Source of the DNA: Propionibacteriaceae bacterium
GTDB lineage: Bacteria > Actinomycetota > Actinomycetes > Propionibacteriales > Propionibacteriaceae
Direction: 5' to 3'
Assembly (NCBI GenBank): GCA_021323255.1
Contig: JAJTCL010000103.1
Coordinates: 1 to 8,381 of the forward strand
DNA length: 8,381 nt
Shown: positions 1 through 6,141 of the stretch, one piece after another
Layout: every line of letters starts with the position of its first letter
How positions within the stretch are numbered: the first letter of the stretch is position 1
Position numbers and translations under genes: made by a program
The notes under the pieces: generated by a model
Seen by the model: only the letters and a program-made list of their open reading frames with translations
The model's database searches: none
Told to the model about the DNA's origin: nothing

Positions 1-1453
1 CTGCCTCGACCGTCTGGATCCGCGCAGTGCCGTCCACATGGGTGACTGCTTGCAGTCGCTCCTGCCAGTCGGGAGCGACATCGTGCACGAAGAGCATGTA
101 CGGGCTGGGAACCGGTCCGCGGGAGAAGATCGCAGCCGCTCGCTCGGTGAGCACCATGGGTGCCACCGGGCGAAACTGCTCCCGCCCCTTGATGTCGTTG
201 AGCCGCTCAACATTGTCTGCGCGGGCTGGGTGAGCCAGCAGCGAGCGGTGACCAAGCGCCCGCGGCCCATACTCAGCCCGGCCCTGGAACCACGCGACGA
301 TTCCGTTCTCCGCGATGATCTCGGCAGCTACTGCCGAGATGTCAGCCGGACGTTCAAAGGGCACTCGAGCGGTGCGCAACGCACCTTCGATCTGATTGTC
401 GCTCCACCCGCGTCCCAGGGCGGCCGTCGTCATTGGCGCCAGGTCGTCGCCGGCCTCTGCGGCGACGGTGAGCGCAGCACCCAAGGCGGTGCCCGAATCA
501 CCGGCCGCCGGCTGGACCCAGATTTGGCTGAACGGCCCCTCGTCGACTAGCCGCGTGTTGGCAACGCAGTTCAAGGCGACGCCACCCGCCAGAGCCAGCC
601 GACTGCTTCCGGTGCGGCCATGCAGCCAGTCGCACAGCTTCAGCATGACCTCCTCGAGCACTGCCTGGATGCTGGCAGCCAGGTGGGCGTGGCTCTCAGC
701 AAACCCTTCACCCGGCCGGCGCCGGGGAGCAAAACTCTCCCAATCCACCGGCTCGGTGTGGAAGCCGCCGTCGGGGGTCGGGTACACGAGCCGCCGAAAA
801 TGATCAAGGTGAACCGGCTTTCCGTACGAAGCCATCGCCATCACCTTGTACTCATCGCTTGATCGCTCGAAGCCAAGGTGGGCGGTCAGATCCTCGTACA
901 ACAAGCCGAGCGAGTGCGGCAGTGATTGGGCGCGAAGAATGTCCAGCTTGCGGTCCCGATACTCCCCCGCCAGCATGGACGTGGCTTCACCGCGGCCGTC
1001 GACCGCCAGCACCGCACAGTCGGCGAGCGAGCCGTCTGGTCCCCAAGGTGCCGCCAACGCGGCTGAGGCGGCGTGCGCCACGTGATGCCGGACGAAATGG
1101 AAGTTCTTGCCTGAGTACCCGGGCAAGACAGTCTGCAGGAACTGCGGCGCGCGTGTCGCGTATGTGGTCCGCAGGTCCTCCCACGCGGGGTCCAGCCCAC
1201 CTGACGTCGGGTCGACCAGGGCTGGGTCGTAGGAGTAGGCGACGGCATCGAGATCTTCAGCAGTCAATCCACCTTCAGCCAGGCACCACCGGATTGCCTG
1301 CTCCGGCAGTTCCCAGGCCGAGAACGGGACCGGGCGCTTGCCGTGTTTGCGACGGCTGAAGCGTTCCTCCTCGGCAGCGGCGACCGTACACCCATCGACC
1401 ACCAAGGCAGCAGCTGAGTCGTGGAAGACCGCATTGATGCCTAGGACCCGCAT
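1..1453 (-). CDS. O-carbamoyltransferase, NodU/CmcH/TobZ family (3' end cut by window edge)
   Basis: No stop codon lies in this frame between the ATG at 1453 and base 1, so 484 residues are visible and the C-terminus is missing. Family members transfer a carbamoyl group from carbamoyl phosphate, through a carbamoyl-adenylate, to a hydroxyl of a sugar or natural product. Visible marks are an N-terminal HDSAA (residues 11-15), the Kae1-like metal-binding HHxxHA (123-128), VDGRGE (151-156), the glycine-rich AGGVALNCVAN (289-299), GDSGTALGAA (318-327), and the C-terminal domain signature GRAEYGPRALGHRS (391-404) with REQFRPVAPM (424-433). Relatives are usually about 550-600 residues, so roughly 70-110 are probably off the window. 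A run of six G (minus strand, 1466-1461) ends 7 nt before the ATG and serves as ribosome-binding site. It is the last visible gene of a three-gene minus-strand block with a sugar-nucleotide enzyme and a glycosyltransferase, so a sugar hydroxyl is the likely acceptor (inference). The exact substrate cannot be told. Confidence 0.93.
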   Translation of the reverse strand, partial: MRVLGINAVFHDSAAALVVDGCTVAAAEEERFSRRKHGKRPVPFSAWELPEQAIRWCLAEGGLTAEDLDAVAYSYDPALVDPTSGGLDPAWEDLRTTYATRAPQFLQTVLPGYSGKNFHFVRHHVAHAASAALAAPWGPDGSLADCAVLAVDGRGEATSMLAGEYRDRKLDILRAQSLPHSLGLLYEDLTAHLGFERSSDEYKVMAMASYGKPVHLDHFRRLVYPTPDGGFHTEPVDWESFAPRRRPGEGFAESHAHLAASIQAVLEEVMLKLCDWLHGRTGSSRLALAGGVALNCVANTRLVDEGPFSQIWVQPAAGDSGTALGAALTVAAEAGDDLAPMTTAALGRGWSDNQIEGALRTARVPFERPADISAVAAEIIAENGIVAWFQGRAEYGPRALGHRSLLAHPARADNVERLNDIKGREQFRPVAPMVLTERAAAIFSRGPVPSPYMLFVHDVAPDWQERLQAVTHVDGTARIQTVEA

Positions 1454-1529
1454 TGCGTTTCCCCCCGCATTCAACTGTTGGTCATCTCGGGTTACTGTCG
1501 GCGGTTACCCGGAGCACTCCAGAGCAAAA

Positions 1530-1541
1530 CACCTATAGGTG
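1530..1541. promoter_or_regulatory. 12-bp perfect palindrome in the 97-bp gap upstream of the carbamoyltransferase
   Basis: CACCTATAGGTG is its own reverse complement. On the minus strand it is flanked by AAAT and TTTT, so the symmetry continues for three more pairs after one mismatch. It lies 77 bp upstream of the carbamoyltransferase ATG and 10 bp beyond the end of the decarboxylase-like gene. A second small inverted repeat, AGGTT-TC-AACCT (1546-1557), overlaps that gene's stop codon. As RNA the stem would be only about 4 bp with a TATA loop, which is weak for a terminator, so a protein-binding operator or promoter element is more likely. The rest of the gap (1454-1529) shows only the ribosome-binding site. 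Confidence 0.35.
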
Positions 1542-1550
1542 ATTTAGGTT

Positions 1551-2516
1551 TCAACCTCTGCTGTCAGTCTGATCTGCGAACCATGTGATGGTCTGCTTCA
1601 GACCTTCCTCAAACTGGACCAGTGGTCGCCAGTCGAGCCGCTGCACCGCGCGGCTGATATCGGGGCAGCGGCGCTGCGGGTCATCGACCACAGCCGGGAT
1701 GTGGCTGATACCGGCTTCGGAGCCAATGATCTCGGCCACCAGGCCAGCTACCTGGGTAACGGTGAGCTCGACAGGATTACCGAGGTTGATCGGCCCGGAC
1801 TCCGATGAGCGAGCCACGCTGAGCAGACCCGCAACTGTGTCACTGACAAAACAGATCGACCGCGTTTGGCGGCCACTGCCTGTGACGGTGCAGGGCTGAT
1901 CAGCCAGCGCTTGAGTGATGAAGGCGGGGATCATCCGGCCGTCGTCAGGCTGCATGCGAGGACCGTAGGTGTTGAAGATCCGAGCGACTCCGACCGATGT
2001 CCCGCGTTTCCGGGCGTACGCAAAGGCCATAGCCTCCGCGAACCGCTTCCCCTCGTCGTACACGCTGCGTGGCCCGATGGGGTTGACGTGGCCGACGTAG
2101 TCCTCGGTCTGCGGGTGCACCGCCGGATCGCCGTACACCTCGCTCGTCGACGCCAGCACGAATCGCGCTCCGTACCGTTCGGCTAGCTGCAGTCCGTGCT
2201 CGGTTCCCAGTGAACCGGCTCGCAAGGTTTGGATCGGCAGGCGATAGTACGCCGCAGGCGAGGCTGGAGAGGCGAGGTGGAAGACCACATCCAGCGGCCC
2301 GAGGTCGGGCAGAGGGTCGGTCACGTCGTGGTCGACCAGCTCGAAGCCAGCAGCCTCGGTGAGGTGGGCGATGTTCTCCCACCGCCCGGTGCAGAAATTG
2401 TCGACACACACCACTGCCGTGCCGGCGTCGAGCAGCGCGTCACACAAATGGGATCCGATGAAACCGGCACCACCAAGTACAACCGCGCGATCAAAGTCTC
2501 GTGTTGCCCCGCTCAC
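1551..2516 (-). CDS. NAD-dependent sugar-nucleotide decarboxylase/epimerase, UDP-glucuronate decarboxylase (UXS)-like
   Basis: A 321-residue extended SDR enzyme. The UXS family converts UDP-glucuronate to UDP-xylose with a bound NAD cofactor in the cytoplasm. Seen in the sequence: Rossmann motif GGAGFIG (15-21), acidic D39 in VDNF for the NAD ribose, LASPASP (81-87), TSEVYGDP (124-131), the catalytic YDEGK with Y153 and K157, RIFNTYGPRM (179-188), RQTRSICFV (216-224), GPINLGNP (241-248), and PDIxRA (285-290) followed by LDWRP. The SPASP, YDEGKR, RQTRS and PDI motifs point to UXS rather than to GalE or dTDP-glucose dehydratase. The length is typical. The start is GTG; a GGAGG (minus strand, 2531-2527) sits 10 nt before it, inside the 16-bp gap after the glycosyltransferase stop codon, which suggests co-transcription. 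A related epimerase or dehydratase specificity cannot be excluded. Confidence 0.85.
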   Translation of the reverse strand: MSGATRDFDRAVVLGGAGFIGSHLCDALLDAGTAVVCVDNFCTGRWENIAHLTEAAGFELVDHDVTDPLPDLGPLDVVFHLASPASPAAYYRLPIQTLRAGSLGTEHGLQLAERYGARFVLASTSEVYGDPAVHPQTEDYVGHVNPIGPRSVYDEGKRFAEAMAFAYARKRGTSVGVARIFNTYGPRMQPDDGRMIPAFITQALADQPCTVTGSGRQTRSICFVSDTVAGLLSVARSSESGPINLGNPVELTVTQVAGLVAEIIGSEAGISHIPAVVDDPQRRCPDISRAVQRLDWRPLVQFEEGLKQTITWFADQTDSRG

Positions 2517-2532
2517 GTCTCGACTGCCTCCG

Positions 2533-3771
2533 TCAGCCGAGGGGTGCGCTCAATGCCTGGCCCACATCCTGGCGCCTGACGGTTTGCTGATAGACAGCGG
2601 CGGTGTCAGCAGCGACTCGGTTCCACGAGTAACAGCTGCGGACCCGCTCCAGGGCAGCTCGAGCGAACTCGGCGCGGCGGCTCGGTGACTCCAAGAGCGG
2701 GCCGACCGCCTCCGCTAGGGCGACCGGATCGCGCGGCCTCACCAGGGCACCAGTGACGGAGTCGACCACCGTGTCCAACATGCCACCGACGGCGCTGCCT
2801 ACGACAGGTACGCCGCAAGCCATCGCCTCCAGCGGCACGATGCCGAACGGTTCGTACCACGGCGAGCAGACGACCAGATCCGCGGACCGCAACAGGGCCG
2901 GCATGTCCGCACGCGCGACCTGGCCAATCAGCCGAACCCGATCAGCTACTCCGAGCCGTTCGGCGACAGCAACCAGCCGATCATGTTCAGGCTCCGGAGT
3001 CGCGTTGCCACTGCCTGCCCCTCCAGCGATCAGCAACTCGGTCTCCGGTAGCCAAGTCAGAGCTTCGATGATGATCTCGTAGCCTTTGCGCGGCACCAGC
3101 CGGCCAACGCTCAGCAGCCGATACCGACAGATCCGCTCCGGTGCTGACTGGAAAGCATCCCTCCTCGGCCAGGGTGTGAAGTGCTCGAGATCAACCCCGC
3201 AGGGCACTACCGACACCTTGCTACTCGGCACCCCGAGAAGCGCAAGCTCTCTTGTCTCTTCAGTTGCGGTGGCGATGATACGGTCGGCCACTCCTGCCAC
3301 AGCCACCTCAACTCGCATCCGGTTCAGTGGGCTAGTGTCCGCTGGACCCTGGTAGCGCCGCTTCACCGATCCGAGCGCATGGAAGGTCACCAACAAAGGG
3401 ACATTGAGCCGCCTGGCGGCGCGGGCCGAAGCCCAAGCTGACATCCAGAAGTGGGCATGCACGACATCCGGCTGCTGGAATTTGAGCATCTCAGTGAGGT
3501 GGTCCGCGAAGGCGGCCATATGTGGCCACAGGTCATCCTTAGGTACCGGTGCAGTCGGTCCGGCAGGCACGTGTACCACCTCATAGCCCCCCGATGTGGT
3601 CATCCGCTCCGCCAGGTCCGCGTCATCACATCTGGTGTAGACCGAAACTGAATGCCCGAGCCGGACCAGCCCGGCCGCGAGCTCCGCGACATGGACGTTC
3701 TGCCCGCCGGCGTCGACCCCTCCAATCACAGCCAATGGGCTCGCGTGTTCAGAAACCAGTGCGATGCGCAC
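2533..3771 (-). CDS. GT4-family glycosyltransferase (MshA/sucrose-phosphate-synthase-like, GT-B fold)
   Basis: A 412-residue retaining glycosyltransferase of the GT-B fold, probably cytoplasmic; no signal peptide or membrane segment is seen. The N-terminal Rossmann domain carries the donor/acceptor loop GGQNVHV (22-28) and HAHFWMS (105-111). The C-terminal domain begins near SVGRLVPRKG (221-230), whose R and K usually contact the nucleotide diphosphate. It contains the E-x7-E motif EPFGIVPLE (E307 and E315), followed by GVPVVGSAVGG (320-330). GGQN in place of the GGMN of MshA, and the absence of a mycothiol context, argue against calling it MshA itself. The GTG start is chosen because RIALVSEHASP begins the first beta strand directly; GGATGGA lies just upstream. 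It is the first visible gene of the minus-strand block, followed by the UXS-like enzyme, so its donor could be a UDP-pentose or related sugar (inference). Confidence 0.88.
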   Translation of the reverse strand: MRIALVSEHASPLAVIGGVDAGGQNVHVAELAAGLVRLGHSVSVYTRCDDADLAERMTTSGGYEVVHVPAGPTAPVPKDDLWPHMAAFADHLTEMLKFQQPDVVHAHFWMSAWASARAARRLNVPLLVTFHALGSVKRRYQGPADTSPLNRMRVEVAVAGVADRIIATATEETRELALLGVPSSKVSVVPCGVDLEHFTPWPRRDAFQSAPERICRYRLLSVGRLVPRKGYEIIIEALTWLPETELLIAGGAGSGNATPEPEHDRLVAVAERLGVADRVRLIGQVARADMPALLRSADLVVCSPWYEPFGIVPLEAMACGVPVVGSAVGGMLDTVVDSVTGALVRPRDPVALAEAVGPLLESPSRRAEFARAALERVRSCYSWNRVAADTAAVYQQTVRRQDVGQALSAPLG

Positions 3772-3849
3772 AGCAGGTCCATCCTTCGGCAGTGGTGCTC
3801 ACAGGCAGGTACCCGGCTCTTCTTCGACTAAACCCGAGGTGCTGTCATC

Positions 3850-3866
3850 CGGCGGTTACACCGCCG
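3850..3866. repeat. 7-bp inverted repeat in the intergenic region upstream of the glycosyltransferase
   Basis: CGGCGGT-TAC-ACCGCCG has perfect 7-bp arms and a 3-base centre. It lies 78 bp upstream of the glycosyltransferase GTG and about 55 bp downstream of the CGNR gene's stop codon. No T tract follows on the minus strand, so a classical intrinsic terminator for the CGNR gene is not supported; an operator for the glycan block or a T-less hairpin is possible. The remaining 3772-3919 stretch holds no credible small gene, and I saw no clear -10 box. Confidence 0.35.
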
Positions 3867-3919
3867 CCAAAATGACTAGCGGGCCGCACTTTCCGCTCAG
3901 CAACTCCGAGCAAGGATCG

Positions 3920-4578
3920 CTAGGACCGCCTTCTGGCGGCCCGGCGGTTGGCGTAGCGCCGAATCCTCTCGTGCGTGCCGCAGTCGTCCATGGTGCACCA
4001 ACGTCGGCTCAGGTTCTTGGACTGATCAAGAAACAGCCACGGACAACCGGCACACTTCTTCAGCCGGGACAGCTGCAGACTGGTGAGCAGCTCGCTGGCC
4101 GCCACGGCGATCGGCCAGAGCATTGCGTCCAGCCGCGTGGTCTCCGGCCACGTCAACTCGTACGTCGCACCTTCCGACGCTAGCTCCGCGTAGGTCAGGG
4201 CGTCGGTCACAAACGGCCGCAAATCGGTCCAGTGCGTCGCAGGCGTTGATTCAATGTCTGCTGACTGGCCGCTGTTGACGGCTGCGATCTCGGTGAAGAT
4301 CTCGATCAGGATGCAGCGCAGTTGGTGCGTTCGCTTGAGCGCGGCAGATCTGGCGCGGGGATGCTCCTCAGCTGCAGCCAGCAGCGCCTCAGCCTGTTGG
4401 GGACGCAGAATGCTGATGCGCGCCGACCATGCGAGGACCTCAGGGTACGTCCCAGCGTGGTCGTGGCGATTCGGGCCGTCAGGGTCGTCAACGGTATTGG
4501 CAAAGTCCGGGCTATACGCCCGCCGATAATGAACAGCTCACATGGGCTATGCTTCGCTTCAACCGTTGTTACCACCAA
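3920..4578 (-). pseudogene. ABATE/CGNR zinc-finger transcriptional regulator, disrupted by a one-base frameshift
   Basis: Two minus-strand frames together spell one protein. The first, from TTG 4578 or GTG 4575, reads VEAKHSPCELFIIGGRIA. The second continues DFANTVDDPDGPNRHDH and runs to the TAG at 3920-3922. The family motif is GGRLxLDFANTV. Adding one base between 4508 and 4509 (a T on the coding strand, turning C-GG into CTG-G) gives exactly GGRIALDFANTV and a 219-residue product, a normal family length. The C-terminus has the zinc finger C-x2-C-x15-C-x4-C in CAGCPWLFLDQSKN and RRWCTMDDCGTH. The name-giving CGNR is CGTH here, a further oddity. The remaining downstream piece alone (TTG at 4222) would lack most of the ABATE domain. 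Such proteins are presumed DNA-binding regulators; this one is divergent from an MFS pump it may have controlled (inference). A sequencing error is the main alternative to real decay. Confidence 0.8.
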
Positions 4579-4593
4579 AACTCACTTTACCAG

Positions 4594-4623
4594 TTGCATA
4601 CTTTCGGAAGCCATGGGTAGGTT
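4594..4623 (+). promoter_or_regulatory. candidate promoter of the MFS gene, nearly leaderless
   Basis: TTGCAT (4594-4599) and TAGGTT (4618-4623) are separated by 18 bp. TAGGTT fits the actinobacterial TANNNT -10 pattern. Transcription would start about 7 bp later, at or next to the ATG at 4630, which agrees with the lack of a good ribosome-binding site in front of that ATG. On the other strand TAAAGT (4589-4584) could be a -10 box placing the CGNR start close to the GTG at 4575, but no convincing -35 was found for it. Confidence 0.35.
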
Positions 4624-4626
4624 TCC
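4606..4626. promoter_or_regulatory. imperfect palindrome over the MFS -10 box, possible operator
   Basis: Arms GGAAGCC (4606-4612) and GGTTTCC (4620-4626) are complementary at six of seven positions around a 7-base centre. The right arm covers the candidate -10 box of the MFS gene. A bound regulator here would block the promoter. This is inferred from symmetry and position only. Confidence 0.3.
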
Positions 4627-4629
4627 AGT

Positions 4630-6084
4630 ATGAGTCATTTTGGTGGAAACACCTCCGCACCAGCTCTGGCGATGCCTGTCCTTTGTGTCGCCCAGTTTGT
4701 GGTGGTGCTCGACGCAACCATCGTCACCACTGCTCTGCCGGCGATCCGTCAGGCTCTTGGGTTCAGCGACGCCGGATTGCAGTGGGCGTTCACGGCGTAC
4801 GCGCTGGTGTTCGGCGGACTGTTGATCTTCGGCGGCCGGGTGGCCGACGTGGCGGGTCGCCGCCGGACGTTCCTGATCGGCCTTGGCCTGTTTACGGCTG
4901 CCTCCGCGGGTTGCGCGTTGGCGTGGTCCCCGGCGGCACTCGTCGCTGCCCGGGTCCTCCAAGCTGCCGGCGCCGCTCTGCTCTCGCCTGCCGCCCTGGC
5001 CCTGCTCACTACGCTGAGCGAACCCGGCGAAGGGCGGCGGCGCGCGGTGGGCTGGTGGACCGCTGTCGCTGCCGGTGGAGGGGCCAGCGGCTGGATGCTG
5101 GGTGGGCTCATCACCGAATACCCGGGATGGCGCTGGATCTTCGCGGTGAATGTGCCCATTGGACTGGTTGCCCTGATGATGGCGCTGCGGGTGCTGCCCG
5201 CGGATCGGAAGACGGCGCGAGCCTCCGCGCTGGATCTCGGCGGTGCCTTGGCCGCGACCGCTGGCCTGGCACTGCTGGTCTACGGCCTGACCGGTGCGGG
5301 GGACCGAGGCCTGAGCCGGCTTTCGAGTTGGCTGCCGCTGCTGTTGGCGGCTGCGGCGTTTGTGATCTTCGTCCGTCATGAGGGACGAACTGCCGATCCC
5401 CTACTACCGATTGGGTTGCTGCGATCCCGGCCGGTCGCCGGCGCGAATCTGACTGCTCTCGCCATCACTGCGTCAACAACACCTGCGATGTACCTAACGG
5501 TCTTGTACGTCCAGGACGTCTTGAGCGTGCCGGCCGGACGGGCCTCGCTACTCTTCCCGGCCGTGAACCTCGCGGTCATCGCCGGCTCGCTGGCGGGCCC
5601 TCGGCTCCTTGCTCGACTGGGCGCTCGGCGTACGGCGTTGGCCGGGTTCACCGGCATTGCGATCGGAATCACGATCTTGGTGGTGTTGCCGCCGGGAGGC
5701 TTGCCCGTGGCTCAACTGCTGTCTGCCTTCGTACTGATCGGCGCCGGTCTGGGCGTCGCATCAGTCGCCTCGACCCAGACCGGAACTGAAGCCGCTGAAC
5801 CGGCCTTGCGCGGCGTCGCTTCCGGCGTCCTCAACTCCGCCGCGCAAGTCGGCACGGCGGTCGGGGTCGCGCTTCTGGTGCCGCTTGCGGCCGCCACCGG
5901 ACCGACTGTGATGGCGGGCTATCGCATCGGATTCCTGGGAGCCATCGCCGTCGCGCTGGCAGGTGCCCTCAGCAGCTTTCTGATACCCCTCAGGTTGCAG
6001 CCATCAGATGCCGCAATGCCCACCACAGCTGATTACTCACCTGCGGTCGGGGGTAGTAAGCGACGCAAGCAGACGAGCTCATGA
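4630..6084 (+). CDS. MFS drug:proton antiporter, DHA2 (14-TM, EmrB/QacA-type) family
   Basis: A 484-residue integral membrane protein, the usual size for 14-TM exporters that use the proton gradient to expel drugs or metabolites. Diagnostic motifs are D1, LDATIVTTALP (27-37); motif A, GGRVADVAGRRR (68-79), in the loop between helices 2 and 3; ARVLQAAGAALLSPA (107-121), covering motif B; and motif C, GGGASGWMLGG (149-159), followed by GWRWIFAVNVPIG (166-178), typical of DHA2 exporters. Hydrophobic segments continue to about residue 455, and the last 30 residues are polar and basic (KRRKQ). The ATG start is kept because the first helix begins near residue 13; there is no strong Shine-Dalgarno and a leaderless mRNA is plausible. 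It is divergent from the CGNR regulator and followed by a BrkB-like gene. The exported substrate cannot be read from the sequence. Confidence 0.93.
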   Translation: MSHFGGNTSAPALAMPVLCVAQFVVVLDATIVTTALPAIRQALGFSDAGLQWAFTAYALVFGGLLIFGGRVADVAGRRRTFLIGLGLFTAASAGCALAWSPAALVAARVLQAAGAALLSPAALALLTTLSEPGEGRRRAVGWWTAVAAGGGASGWMLGGLITEYPGWRWIFAVNVPIGLVALMMALRVLPADRKTARASALDLGGALAATAGLALLVYGLTGAGDRGLSRLSSWLPLLLAAAAFVIFVRHEGRTADPLLPIGLLRSRPVAGANLTALAITASTTPAMYLTVLYVQDVLSVPAGRASLLFPAVNLAVIAGSLAGPRLLARLGARRTALAGFTGIAIGITILVVLPPGGLPVAQLLSAFVLIGAGLGVASVASTQTGTEAAEPALRGVASGVLNSAAQVGTAVGVALLVPLAAATGPTVMAGYRIGFLGAIAVALAGALSSFLIPLRLQPSDAAMPTTADYSPAVGGSKRRKQTSS

Positions 6085-6141
6085 AGGGAAACGATCATCA
6101 CGACCACGCAAGAGAAAGTCGGCATACCTGGGGATAAAGCG

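Noticed and set aside
38..1359. Several plus-strand and minus-strand frames in the first 1.4 kb
   Set aside because: All overlap the carbamoyltransferase, whose conserved motifs run continuously along 484 codons; the others show no family signature.
2533..3771. Calling the glycosyltransferase MshA (mycothiol synthesis)
   Set aside because: The family resemblance is general to GT4; the loop is GGQN rather than GGMN and the neighbours are sugar-nucleotide and carbamoyl enzymes.
3926..3939. CCGCC-TTCT-GGCGG hairpin at the end of the CGNR gene as a terminator
   Set aside because: Only a 5-bp stem, no T tract, and it lies in codons for an Arg/Ala-rich tail where such repeats arise easily.
4306..4578. 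90-residue minus-strand frame as a separate small gene
   Set aside because: Only its first 20 or so residues make sense, as the N-terminus of the CGNR regulator; after the frameshift the rest is out of frame.
4542..5381. 279-codon plus-strand frame overlapping the MFS gene
   Set aside because: It is an out-of-frame shadow of the MFS gene, rich in Arg, Gly and Pro with no family motifs; the MFS frame has clear DHA2 motifs.
6081..6137. ATG overlapping the MFS stop codon (ATGA) as the start of the next gene
   Set aside because: That frame ends after 18 codons and is not in phase with the BrkB-like protein.
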